Assembly: GCA_047605685.1 (NCBI GenBank)
Contig: JASGFF010000033.1
Location: forward strand, 1 to 27,330
Length of the DNA stretch: 27,330 bases
Reading direction: 5' to 3'
Source: JAUASV01 sp047605685
GTDB lineage: Bacteria; Actinomycetota; Actinomycetes; Actinomycetales; Microbacteriaceae
Shown here: one piece after another, positions 1-6,865 of the stretch
Numbering within the stretch: position 1 is the stretch's first letter
How the letters are laid out: each line of letters starts with the position of its first letter
Notes under the pieces: generated by a model
The model's database searches: none
Seen by the model: the letters and a program-made list of their open reading frames with translations, nothing else
What the model was told of the DNA's origin: nothing
Made by a program: the position numbers and the translations under genes

Positions 1-111
1 TCGGCGGCACTGCGCGCCGCCGCGAACCGCCTGGAGGGCATCCCGACCGGCGAGGTCGCCCTCGGCCTGCTCGGCCGCGCCGCGCGCGGCCTGCTCCACC
101 CCGGCCGCTGA
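1..111 (+). CDS. 3' end of an unidentified gene
   Basis: An open frame enters from the left edge and ends at a TGA at 109-111. It gives 36 C-terminal residues rich in Ala, Leu, Gly and Arg, including the stretch NRLEGIPTGEVALGLLGRAA. The G/C third-position pattern is that of a real actinobacterial gene. I do not recognise the family from this tail and assign no function. The next gene is convergent, with its stop at 150. Confidence 0.55.
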   Translation, partial: SAALRAAANRLEGIPTGEVALGLLGRAARGLLHPGR

Positions 112-149
112 GCCACCCGGCCGCCGTGCGGCCCGACGGGAGTCCGCCG

Positions 150-917
150 TCAGCGCGGCGCCACCGCGGCCCAGTCGACGGTGAGTTCGCCGAGCCGCCA
201 GCGGGCCACCCCGTCCCGCACCGGCCAGCCCTCCGCGCGCAGACCGCGCGCGAGCGCGATCCAGCGCTGCGCGGGGGAGTAGACGGCCAGGGCGGCGTTG
301 CGGCGCCAGTGCGCGTCGAGCGCCTCGACGAACTCGTGCACCCGTTCGCCGGGGACGTTGCGGTGGATGAGCGCCTTGGGCAGTCGCTCGGCGACGATCG
401 CCGGCGTCTGCAGGCCGGCCAGGCGCAGGCTCACCGTGAGCGAGCACGGCCCCTCGGCGGTGAGCGCCACCCACGAGCACACCCGCCCGAGCTCGTCGCA
501 GGTGCCCTCGACGAGCACCCCCGCCGGCTGCAGCCGCGCCGTCATCCGGTCCCAGGCCGCGGCCACCTCGTGCTCCCGGTACTGCCGCAGCACGTTGAAG
601 GCGCGGATGACGACGGGCGCCCGCTCGACGGGGATCTCGAAACCGCCGCGGCGGAAGCTCAGCCCCGGCCGGGCGGAGGCCGCGGCGGCGCGCACCCGCT
701 CGGGGTCGATCTCCAGCCCGATCACCTGCACCGCGGGGCGCACCCGCGCCAGCCGCTCGTGCAGCTCGAGCGAGGTCGCCGGCCGGGCGCCGAAGCCGAG
801 GTCGACGACGAGCGGGTCGTCCGTGCGGCGCAGCGGGGGCAGCCTCGCGATCCAGCGGTCCACCCGCCGCAGTCGGTTCGTCCCGGTCGTCCCGCGGGTG
901 ATGCGTCCCTCCGCCAC
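150..917 (-). CDS. Class I SAM-dependent methyltransferase-like protein
   Basis: A 255-residue protein. A Rossmann-type SAM-binding motif I (VVDLGFGARP) lies near residue 40, followed by an acidic motif II (IGLEID), which is the class I methyltransferase pattern. The substrate cannot be told from sequence. The start is placed at a GTG at 917-915, giving V-A-E-G-R-I-T. A purine-rich GGATGGGGG precedes it, and a longer upstream extension would run antisense through the phosphoglycerate mutase gene. It is divergent from gpmA, with about 60 bp between the starts. The first residues are basic and there is no signal peptide or membrane segment, so it is probably cytoplasmic. The start codon is the least certain part. 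Confidence 0.8.
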   Translation of the reverse strand: MAEGRITRGTTGTNRLRRVDRWIARLPPLRRTDDPLVVDLGFGARPATSLELHERLARVRPAVQVIGLEIDPERVRAAAASARPGLSFRRGGFEIPVERAPVVIRAFNVLRQYREHEVAAAWDRMTARLQPAGVLVEGTCDELGRVCSWVALTAEGPCSLTVSLRLAGLQTPAIVAERLPKALIHRNVPGERVHEFVEALDAHWRRNAALAVYSPAQRWIALARGLRAEGWPVRDGVARWRLGELTVDWAAVAPR

Positions 918-965
918 GCCCCCATCCTGGCGGCGACGGCGCCCGGGCGCGCGCGGCGCGCTCGG

Positions 966-971
966 TAGGCT
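966..971 (+). promoter_or_regulatory. -10 element of gpmA, leaderless
   Basis: TAGGCT matches the TANNNT pattern and is followed by exactly 6 nt and then the ATG at 978. Transcription would therefore begin at or next to the start codon, giving a leaderless mRNA. There is no Shine-Dalgarno sequence within that short space. Confidence 0.6.
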
Positions 972-977
972 GGGGCC

Positions 978-1727
978 ATGACCCACACGCTCATCCTGCT
1001 GCGGCACGGCAACTCGGAGTGGAACCAGAAGAACCTCTTCACCGGCTGGGTGGACGTGCGGCTCAGCGAGCAGGGCGAGGCCGAGGCGCGCCGCGCCGGC
1101 GAGCTGCTCGCCGAGTCGGGGCTGCGCCCCCAGGTGCTCTACACGAGCGTGCTCACCCGCGCCATCCAGACCGCCGACCTCGCGCTCGAGGTCGCCGACC
1201 GCGCCTGGATCCCGGTCAAGCGCAGCTGGCGTCTCAACGAGCGCCACTACGGCGCGCTGCAGGGCCTCGACAAGGCCGAGACGCTCGCGAGCTACGGCCA
1301 GGAGCAGTTCATGACCTGGCGCCGCAGCTTCGACGTGCCGCCGCCGCCGCTCGCCGACGACGCCCGGTACAGCCAGGTCGGTCAGGAGCGCTACGCGGAT
1401 GTGCCGGATGCCGAGCTGCCGCGCACCGAGAGCCTCAAGCTCGTCATCGACCGGATGCTGCCCTACTGGCAGTCGGACATCGCGCCGGACCTGCGCGCCG
1501 GCCGGACCGTGCTGGTCACCGCGCACGGCAACTCGCTGCGCGCGCTCGTCAAGCACCTCGACGGCATCGGCGACGGGGACATCGCGGAGCTGAACATCCC
1601 CACCGGCATCCCGCTGGTCTACGAGCTCGGCGACGACCTGCGACCGCTCGCGCCGAGCCGCTACCTCGACCCGGAGGCCGCCGCCGCGGGCGCCGCTGCC
1701 GTCGCGGCCCAGGGCACTCAGAAGTAG
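978..1727 (+). CDS. gpmA: 2,3-bisphosphoglycerate-dependent phosphoglycerate mutase
   Basis: A 249-residue enzyme of the histidine phosphatase superfamily that interconverts 3- and 2-phosphoglycerate in glycolysis and gluconeogenesis. The phosphoacceptor loop LLRHGNSEWNQKNLFTGW puts the catalytic histidine at residue 10. E88 lies in NERHYGALQG and the second catalytic histidine, H183, in VTAHGNSLRAL. Length and motifs are standard for the dPGM family. The start at 978 lies 6 nt after a good -10 box. The order gpm followed by a SenX3/RegX3 system is also found in mycobacteria (Rv0489-Rv0491). Here phoU is inserted between them on the other strand. Confidence 0.97.
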   Translation: MTHTLILLRHGNSEWNQKNLFTGWVDVRLSEQGEAEARRAGELLAESGLRPQVLYTSVLTRAIQTADLALEVADRAWIPVKRSWRLNERHYGALQGLDKAETLASYGQEQFMTWRRSFDVPPPPLADDARYSQVGQERYADVPDAELPRTESLKLVIDRMLPYWQSDIAPDLRAGRTVLVTAHGNSLRALVKHLDGIGDGDIAELNIPTGIPLVYELGDDLRPLAPSRYLDPEAAAAGAAAVAAQGTQK

Positions 1728-1729
1728 CG

Positions 1730-1745
1730 GGTGCCCAGAGGCACC
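1730..1745 (+). terminator. Short hairpin after gpmA
   Basis: GGTGCC-CAGA-GGCACC forms a perfect 6-bp stem with a 4-nt loop 2 nt after the gpmA stop. No T run follows, so terminator activity is tentative. The hairpin overlaps the first of three degenerate repeats. Confidence 0.3.
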
Positions 1746-1779
1746 AGGGCTCCCAGAGGTAACGGGCCGCAGAGGCAGC
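1734..1779. repeat. Three degenerate CCAGAGG repeats between gpmA and phoU
   Basis: Three related 12-mers occur in the same orientation: CCCAGAGGCACC at 1734, CCCAGAGGTAAC at 1752 and CGCAGAGGCAGC at 1768, spaced 18 and 16 nt apart. They fill the 59-bp convergent gap and look like diverged tandem duplications. Confidence 0.6.
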
Positions 1780-1786
1780 GCCGCCC

Positions 1787-2440
1787 TCAGGCGCTCGCCG
1801 CCACCCAGTCGCCGGTCGCCAGGTACTGCACCTTCTTCGCGATCGACACCGCGTGGTCGGCGAAGCGCTCGTGGTAGCGCGAGGCGAGCGTCGCGTCGAC
1901 GGTGTCGACGGCGGCGCCCTTCCAGGTCTCGCCGAGCACCTTGTCGAACACGCTCAGATGCAGCGCGTCGATCCGGTCGTCGTCGTTGCGGATCTCCTCG
2001 GCGACCTCGGTGTCCTCGCTCTCGAGCAGGCTGGTGAGCTTGCGGGCGATGGCGACGTCGAGCTCGCCCATCTCGGCGAACGTCGATCGCAGCGACTTCG
2101 GCACGACCTTGTCGGGGAAGCGGTAGCGGGCCAGCTGCGCGATGTGCTCGGCCATGTCGCCCATCCGCTCGAGCGAGGCGCTGATCCGCAGCGCGCTCAC
2201 GACGATGCGCAGGTCGCGGGCCACCGGGGACTGGCGGGCGAGGATGTTGATGGCCAGCTCGTCGAGCTCCCGGGCCGCGTGGTCGATGCGCTCGTCGTCG
2301 GCGATCACGCTCTCGGCGAGCGCGACATCCGAGTCGTTGAAGGCGCGCGTCGCGTGCTCGATGGACACGGCGACGAAGCCGGCGATCTCGACGAGGCGCT
2401 CCTGCACCTCGCGCAGCTCCTGCTGGAATACCTCGCGCAC
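1787..2440 (-). CDS. phoU: Phosphate signalling complex protein PhoU
   Basis: A 217-residue, mostly helical protein with two repeats of the PhoU three-helix bundle. The metal-binding-type motifs appear once per half, as DDERIDHAARELDE and DDDRIDALHLSVFD. In the family, PhoU restrains the phosphate sensor kinase and modulates Pst phosphate uptake at the inner face of the membrane. The start is a GTG at 2440-2438 with an upstream AGGAAGGA on the minus strand. The gene is divergent from a SenX3/PhoR-type kinase gene, and the shared 170-bp region carries PHO-box-like repeats. No pst transporter genes lie in the window. Confidence 0.95.
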   Translation of the reverse strand: MREVFQQELREVQERLVEIAGFVAVSIEHATRAFNDSDVALAESVIADDERIDHAARELDELAINILARQSPVARDLRIVVSALRISASLERMGDMAEHIAQLARYRFPDKVVPKSLRSTFAEMGELDVAIARKLTSLLESEDTEVAEEIRNDDDRIDALHLSVFDKVLGETWKGAAVDTVDATLASRYHERFADHAVSIAKKVQYLATGDWVAASA

Positions 2441-2508
2441 GTCCGATCGTTCCTTCCTGTCGCGGTTATCCAGTCTCCCGGTAGGGGACCGCGACCCCGC
2501 GCACCCGA

Positions 2509-2537
2509 GGTGAACGAGCGGCGACGTCTCGATGAAC
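2509..2537 (-). promoter_or_regulatory. PHO-box-like direct repeats (PhoP/RegX3 operator candidate)
   Basis: On the minus strand two heptamers, GTTCATC (2537-2531) and GTTCACC (2515-2509), lie in the same orientation, 22 bp start to start. That is two 11-bp units. In Streptomyces, PhoP sites are 11-bp direct repeats built on GTTCACC. The middle unit (CGTCGCCGCTC) is weak. The position, between phoU and the sensor kinase gene, fits autoregulation. Confidence 0.55.
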
Positions 2538-2597
2538 TCTCGGCGACGGCGACCGCCACGGCGCCTTCCGGCTTCCCGGGCACGTTCCGGCTCTCAC

Positions 2598-2603
2598 TAA
2601 TCT
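2598..2603 (+). promoter_or_regulatory. -10 element of senX3-like gene, leaderless
   Basis: TAATCT is followed by 7 nt (ATCGAGC) and the ATG at 2611. No -35 with good consensus is visible, which fits an activator-dependent promoter. The spacing predicts a leaderless mRNA. Confidence 0.55.
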
Positions 2604-2610
2604 ATCGAGC

Positions 2611-3759
2611 ATGGAGTCCGCCTGGCTGGTGCCTCTGGCCCTGGCCTTCGGGGCGCTCATCGGGGCGGCGATCGTCATCGTCCTCGCCGTCGCGCTCCGC
2701 CGCGGCCGTCGCGTCGCGAGCGTCGCCGGCTACTCGGTGCCCGAGGGCGTCGCCGCGGTCATCGACACCCTCGAGTCGGCGGGCGTCGTGCTCGACCCCT
2801 CCAACACGGTGGTGGCGTGCAGCACCGGGGCGCAGGCCTTCGGCCTGGTGCAGGGCGACCAGCTCGTGCACCCGGAGCTCGTGGCGCTCGTCGGCCGGGT
2901 GCGCCGCGGCGGCGAGCCGCTCACCGAGGAGCTCGTGCTCGCCCGCGGCCCCTTTGCGGAGCCGAGCCTGCACCTGCGGGTGCGGGTGGCGCTGCTGGGC
3001 GTGCGGCACGTGCTGCTGCTGGCGGAGGACCGCACCGAGGCGCACCGCCTCGACGAGGTGCGCCGCGACTTCATCGCCAACATCAGCCACGAGCTCAAGA
3101 CGCCGATCGGTGCCGTCGGCCTGCTCGCCGAGGCGATCGGCGAGGCCCGGGCCGACCCGCAGCAGGTCGCGAAGTTCGCCTCCCGGCTGGCCAAGGAGGC
3201 CGAGCGCCTCGACCGCATCACCCGCGAGATCATCGAGCTCTCCCGGCTGCAGGCCGCCGAGGCGGTGCCCTCGCCCGAGCTCGTGGGCATCGACGAGGTG
3301 ATCACCCTCGCCATCGACGAGAACCAGGTGGCCGCGGAGGGCAAGCGCATCGAGCTGGCCAGCGGCGGCACCAAGCGCCTCGAGGTGTTCGGCGACCGCA
3401 ACCTGCTGGTCGTGGCCGTGCACAACCTCATCGCCAACGCCGTGCAGTACTCGCCCGAGGGATCCCGCGTCGGCATCGGCGTGCGACGCGCGCAGGGCGC
3501 CGTCGAGATCGCGGTGACCGACCAGGGCGTCGGCATCTCCGAGGAGGACCGCGACCGGGTCTTCGAGCGCTTCTACCGCATCGATCCGGCGCGCAGCCGG
3601 CACACCGGCGGCACCGGCCTCGGGCTCGCCATCGTCAAGCACGTCGCGCAGAACCACGGCGGCGAGGTGCGGCTGTGGTCCCAGCCGGGCCGTGGCTCGA
3701 CCTTCACCATCCGACTGCCGGAGGCGCAGCCGCCGGCTTCAGCGAGTCTGGGAGCATGA
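2611..3759 (+). CDS. senX3: Phosphate-responsive sensor histidine kinase (SenX3/PhoR type)
   Basis: A 382-residue membrane kinase. One transmembrane helix spans residues 5-30. A PAS-like region follows at about 44-140. The HisKA domain carries FIANISHELKTP with the phosphorylated histidine at 160. The HATPase_c domain has an N box (NLIANAVQYS), G1 (DQGVGI) and G2 (GGTGLGLAIV). It should autophosphorylate and pass the phosphate to the regulator encoded 1 nt downstream. Linkage to gpmA and phoU supports the phosphate role known for mycobacterial SenX3-RegX3. The short N-terminus without an extracytoplasmic domain matches a sensor that reads PhoU/Pst state rather than an external ligand. Confidence 0.93.
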   Translation: MESAWLVPLALAFGALIGAAIVIVLAVALRRGRRVASVAGYSVPEGVAAVIDTLESAGVVLDPSNTVVACSTGAQAFGLVQGDQLVHPELVALVGRVRRGGEPLTEELVLARGPFAEPSLHLRVRVALLGVRHVLLLAEDRTEAHRLDEVRRDFIANISHELKTPIGAVGLLAEAIGEARADPQQVAKFASRLAKEAERLDRITREIIELSRLQAAEAVPSPELVGIDEVITLAIDENQVAAEGKRIELASGGTKRLEVFGDRNLLVVAVHNLIANAVQYSPEGSRVGIGVRRAQGAVEIAVTDQGVGISEEDRDRVFERFYRIDPARSRHTGGTGLGLAIVKHVAQNHGGEVRLWSQPGRGSTFTIRLPEAQPPASASLGA

Positions 3760-3760
3760 C

Positions 3761-4438
3761 ATGACCCGCATCCTCATCGTCGAAGACGAGGCCGCCCTGA
3801 GCGACCCGCTCGCCTACCTGCTCGAGAAGGAGGGCTATGAGACCGAGGTCGTCGACGACGGCCGCGTCGCCGTCGCCGAGTTCGCGCGCATCGCCCCGGA
3901 CCTCGTGCTGCTCGACCTGATGCTGCCGGGGCTGGCCGGCACCGAGGTGTGCCGGGAGATCCGCTCCCGGTCCGGCGTGCCGATCATCATGCTCACCGCC
4001 AAGGACAGCGAGGTCGACGTCGTCGTCGGCCTCGAGCTCGGCGCCGACGACTACGTGACCAAGCCGTACAAGACCCGCGAGCTGCTCGCGCGCATCCGCG
4101 CCGTGCTGCGCCGCCGCAGCGACGTCGAGGACGAGACGACCGTGCTCACCGCCGGCGACGTGCGCATGGACGTCGAGCGGCACACGGTGCAGGTCGGCGG
4201 CCGCGAGATCACCATGCCGCTCAAGGAGTTCGAGCTGCTCGAGTACCTGCTGCGCAACGCCGGCCGGGTGCTCACCCGCGGGCAGCTCATCGACCGGGTC
4301 TGGGGCGCCGACTACTTCGGCGACACCAAGACGCTCGACGTGCACATCAAGCGCATCCGCTCGCGCATCGAGCGCGAGCCCTCCAACCCGGCGATGCTCG
4401 TGACGGTGCGCGGGCTCGGCTATCGCTTCGAGCCCTGA
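3761..4438 (+). CDS. regX3: Phosphate-responsive response regulator (RegX3/PhoP type)
   Basis: A 225-residue OmpR/PhoB-family regulator. The receiver domain holds the acidic pair E8-D9, the phosphoacceptor D52 (LLDLMLPG), T79 and K101 (VTKPY). The C-terminal winged helix, from about residue 127, includes the recognition region KTLDVHIKRIRSRIE. The ATG at 3761 lies 1 nt after the kinase stop, with GGAG at 3751-3754 as ribosome site, so the two genes are co-transcribed. By family it binds PHO boxes to control phosphate-starvation genes. The repeats at 2509-2537 are a likely self-target. Upstream in-frame codons would overlap the kinase and are not used. Confidence 0.95.
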   Translation: MTRILIVEDEAALSDPLAYLLEKEGYETEVVDDGRVAVAEFARIAPDLVLLDLMLPGLAGTEVCREIRSRSGVPIIMLTAKDSEVDVVVGLELGADDYVTKPYKTRELLARIRAVLRRRSDVEDETTVLTAGDVRMDVERHTVQVGGREITMPLKEFELLEYLLRNAGRVLTRGQLIDRVWGADYFGDTKTLDVHIKRIRSRIEREPSNPAMLVTVRGLGYRFEP

Positions 4439-4470
4439 AGACGTTCCGAGCCTTAGACGTTCCGAGCCTT
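4439..4470. repeat. Perfect 16-bp tandem duplication after regX3
   Basis: AGACGTTCCGAGCCTT occurs twice back to back (4439-4454 and 4455-4470), starting at the base after the regX3 stop codon. It lies in the 53-bp convergent gap to the lpqE-like gene. I see no hairpin in it. Confidence 0.85.
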
Positions 4471-4491
4471 GACGCCGTGCCGGCCGTGCCG

Positions 4492-4980
4492 TCAGCTCGT
4501 GGCCGAGCTGGTGGGCACGAGCGTCGAGAACTGCTCCTGGGCGCCGTCGAGCACCGGCACCTGCAGCTGCTTGCCGGGCGTCGTGCCGTACTGCACGAAC
4601 ACCGGGACGGTGCCGCCGACGGTCACGTCGAGGTCGGAGAGCACGAGCGTCTGGTCGTCATCGCCGCCGCCGACGGCGCTCAGCCCGGCCGGGATGACGA
4701 TCGTCTGCTTCGCCTCGGTGCCGTCCGTCGTCGCGTAGCCGAACGTCACCGCGATGCGGTCGTCCGAGGTGTTGACCACCCCGAACGACAGCGAGGCGCT
4801 CGTGCCGTCGTCGGAAAGCGCGATGACGTTGCGCAGCTCGATGTCGCCGACATCCGCGGCGGTGCCGTCGGAGGGCTGGTACTCGTTCCGGGTCGCCTGC
4901 GGGGTGACGAACGTGCAGGCGGCCGTGCCGAGAACGAGCGATGCAGCGACGACGACGGATGCCGCGGCGCGACCGATCAC
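4492..4980 (-). CDS. LpqE-like secreted lipoprotein
   Basis: A 162-residue protein with an N-terminal signal sequence and a cysteine at residue 22 in VLGTAAC, consistent with lipid attachment, although the -3 residue is Thr rather than Leu. The mature part is a beta-rich domain (ELRNVIALSDDGTSASLSFGVVNTSDDRI) resembling the copper-chaperone-like fold of small actinobacterial lipoproteins. The C-terminus is Ser/Thr-rich. Position supports the LpqE assignment: in mycobacteria lpqE (Rv3584) is divergent from carD (Rv3583c), as here. The role of LpqE is not established. No Met/His-rich copper site is visible, so I do not claim metal binding. Confidence 0.8.
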   Translation of the reverse strand: MIGRAAASVVVAASLVLGTAACTFVTPQATRNEYQPSDGTAADVGDIELRNVIALSDDGTSASLSFGVVNTSDDRIAVTFGYATTDGTEAKQTIVIPAGLSAVGGGDDDQTLVLSDLDVTVGGTVPVFVQYGTTPGKQLQVPVLDGAQEQFSTLVPTSSATS

Positions 4981-5042
4981 ATGAGCCTCCAGGAACTCGG
5001 GGCCCGGGCACGGCCGGGGGCCGGCGACGGGGGTGGGACCGG

Positions 5043-5072
5043 CCTCCAGCCTAGCGTCTGCGCGGCTGGAGG
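5043..5072. repeat. Perfect 9-bp inverted repeat between lpqE-like gene and carD
   Basis: CCTCCAGCC (5043-5051) and GGCTGGAGG (5064-5072) are exact reverse complements separated by 12 nt. The left arm overlaps a minus-strand -10 candidate, TAGGCT (5053-5048), for the lpqE-like gene. It could be an operator at the divergent promoter or an early leader hairpin. Confidence 0.5.
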
Positions 5073-5109
5073 CGGAGGTAAGGCCAGCCTAAGCAGGGGG
5101 CTTGCGTGG

Positions 5110-5115
5110 TAAACT
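5110..5115 (+). promoter_or_regulatory. -10 element of carD
   Basis: TAAACT lies about 26 nt before the chosen TTG start, which predicts a leader near 20 nt carrying the ribosome site AAGGGG (5128-5133). It overlaps the longer GTG-initiated frame that begins at 5106, which argues against that start. Confidence 0.55.
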
Positions 5116-5141
5116 CGGCAGCCGCTGAAGGGGTGATTCCA

Positions 5142-5624
5142 TTGCAGTTCGAGGTCGGCGAGACCGTCGTCTACCCGCACCACGGTGCGGCCACGATCAT
5201 CGAGGTCAAGAAGCGCACCATCAGGGGCGAGGAGCGGCTCTACCTCAAGCTCAACGTCACCCAGGGCGATCTCACGATCGAGGTCCCGGCCGACAACGTC
5301 GACCTCGTCGGCGTGCGCGACGTGATCGGCCGCGAGGGCCTCGACCAGGTCTTCGACGTGCTGCGCGCTCCCTTCACCGAGGAGCCCACCAACTGGAGCC
5401 GGCGCTACAAGGCCAACCTCGAGAAGCTCGCCTCCGGCGACGTCATCAAGGTCTCCGAGGTCGTGCGCGACCTGTGGCGGCGCGACCAGGACCGCGGGCT
5501 CTCCGCGGGGGAGAAGCGGATGCTCGCCAAGGCGCGCCAGATCCTCACCTCGGAGCTCGCCCTCGCCGAGAAGACCGACGAGCAGAGCGCCTCGAGCATC
5601 CTCGACGAGGTCCTCGCCTCCTGA
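5142..5624 (+). CDS. carD: RNA polymerase-binding transcription factor CarD
   Basis: A 160-residue protein. The N-terminal RNA polymerase beta-subunit-interacting (Tudor-like) domain holds VGETVVYPHHGAA. The helical DNA-binding C-terminus contains TNWSRRYKANLEKLASGD and RRDQDRGLSAGEKRMLAKA, nearly identical to mycobacterial CarD, including the conserved tryptophan that wedges the promoter fork. CarD stabilises open complexes at rRNA and many other promoters. I place the start at a TTG (5142): it gives MQFEVGETVVY, which aligns with the usual family start, has AAGGGG 8 nt upstream, and yields the family length. GTG codons at 5106 and 5133 are alternatives. ispDF follows after a 33-nt gap. Confidence 0.95.
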   Translation: MQFEVGETVVYPHHGAATIIEVKKRTIRGEERLYLKLNVTQGDLTIEVPADNVDLVGVRDVIGREGLDQVFDVLRAPFTEEPTNWSRRYKANLEKLASGDVIKVSEVVRDLWRRDQDRGLSAGEKRMLAKARQILTSELALAEKTDEQSASSILDEVLAS

Positions 5625-5643
5625 TCGCCCGCCTGCCGCCACC

Positions 5644-5671
5644 ATGACCGAGTCGCTATGACCGAGCCGCG
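5644..5671. repeat. Imperfect 14-bp tandem duplication at the ispDF start
   Basis: ATGACCGAGTCGCT (5644) is followed directly by ATGACCGAGCCGCG (5658), with 12 of 14 bases identical. The first copy forms a five-codon frame (MTESL) whose TGA overlaps the second copy's ATG as ATGA, so two start codons sit one repeat apart. Confidence 0.7.
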
Positions 5672-6815
5672 TGTCGCGGTCGTCCTCGTCGGGGCCGGCT
5701 CGGGCGTCCGGCTGCAGCGCAGCGAGCCCAAGGCCTTCGTGCGGGTGCAGGACCGGACGATCCTCGAGCTCTCCCTCACCGCCGTCGCGGCGCAGGCCGA
5801 CGTGGCCCAGGTGGTCGTGGTCGCGCCGGCCGCCCGCCGCGATGAGGCCGCCGCGATCGCCAGCGCGGCACTGCCCGAGGGCGTCAGGGTCGACGTCGTC
5901 GCCGGCGGGGACACCAGGACCGAGTCCGTCGCGGCGGGTCTCGAGGCGGTGGCCGCCGAGGTCGGCATCGTGCTCGTGCACGACGCGGCGCGGGCCTTCA
6001 CCACCGCCGAGCAGTTCGCCCGGGTCATCCGCGCCGTGCGCGAGCAGAACGCCGGGGTGGTGCCCGGCCTGCCCGTCGCCGACACCGTCAAGCGGGTGGA
6101 CTGGACGGGTGCCGTCGAGGCGACGCTCGACCGCGCGCCGCTCATCTCGGTGCAGACCCCGCAGGGCTTCCCGCGCGACGCCCTCGTCCAGGCATACCGC
6201 AGCACCACGGAGGACTACACGGATGACGCCGCCCTGTTCGCCGCCGCCGGGAACCGCGTCGTCGCGGTCGATGGCGAGTCGCGCGCCTTCAAGATCACCA
6301 CGCCCGAGGACCTCGTGCGGGCCAGTCGCGTCGGACGTGCCCCGGTGAGCAGCCGCACCGGCATCGGCGTGGACGTGCACGCCTTCGACGAGGCGGCGCC
6401 GCTGTGGCTCGGCGGGGTGTATTGGCCGGACGAGCCCGGGCTCGCCGGGCACAGCGACGGCGACGTGCTCAGCCACGCGATCTGCGACGCGCTGCTCTCG
6501 GCGGCGGGCCTCGGCGACATCGGCAGCCGCTTCGGCACCGCGGATCCCCGCTTCGCGGGCGCGCACGGTGATGTCTTCATCGCCGAGACGGTCGCGCTCG
6601 TCGCCGGGGCCGGCTACGCGATCGACAACGTCGCGGTGCAGCTCATCGGGAACCGGCCGATGGTCGCGCCGCGGCGGGCCGAGCTCGAGGCGGCCCTCGG
6701 CGGGATCGTCGGCGCGCCGGTGAGCATCGCGGCGACGACGAGCGACGGCCTCGGCTTCACGGGCCGCGGCGAGGGGATCACCGCGATAGCGACGGCGCTC
6801 GTGACGACCCGGTGA
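5658..6815 (+). CDS. ispDF: Bifunctional IspD/IspF of the MEP isoprenoid pathway
   Basis: A 385-residue fusion. Residues 1-230 are the IspD cytidylyltransferase, with the CTP loop GAGSGVRLQRSEPKAF near 12-27, VHDAAR at 108 and FKITTPEDL at 211. It makes CDP-methylerythritol from MEP. Residues 234-385 are the IspF cyclodiphosphate synthase, with metal ligands D239 and H241 (GVDVHAF) and H273, plus HSDGDVLSHAICDALL and TTSDGLGFTGRGEGI. IspE, the step between them, is absent from the window. The two domains are joined without a long linker. In mycobacteria they are separate adjacent genes. The ATG at 5658 is the second copy of a tandem duplication. The stop overlaps a possible GTG for cysS. Confidence 0.96.
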   Translation: MTEPRVAVVLVGAGSGVRLQRSEPKAFVRVQDRTILELSLTAVAAQADVAQVVVVAPAARRDEAAAIASAALPEGVRVDVVAGGDTRTESVAAGLEAVAAEVGIVLVHDAARAFTTAEQFARVIRAVREQNAGVVPGLPVADTVKRVDWTGAVEATLDRAPLISVQTPQGFPRDALVQAYRSTTEDYTDDAALFAAAGNRVVAVDGESRAFKITTPEDLVRASRVGRAPVSSRTGIGVDVHAFDEAAPLWLGGVYWPDEPGLAGHSDGDVLSHAICDALLSAAGLGDIGSRFGTADPRFAGAHGDVFIAETVALVAGAGYAIDNVAVQLIGNRPMVAPRRAELEAALGGIVGAPVSIAATTSDGLGFTGRGEGITAIATALVTTR

Positions 6816-6853
6816 GCGTCGCGCCCGCGCCCGCCGCCGTGTCGCCCGCTCAG

Positions 6854-6859
6854 TACACT
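6854..6859 (+). promoter_or_regulatory. -10 element of cysS, leaderless
   Basis: TACACT is followed by 6 nt and a GTG at 6866 that is the expected N-terminus of cysteinyl-tRNA synthetase. This suggests an internal, leaderless promoter inside the carD-ispDF-cysS-rlmB operon. Confidence 0.5.
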
Positions 6860-6865
6860 TCTTCA

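Noticed and set aside
5079..5093. DtxR-like half site (TAAGGCCAGCCTAAG) upstream of carD
   Set aside because: Only the right arm fits the consensus and the left arm is mismatched. There is no iron-related gene next to it.
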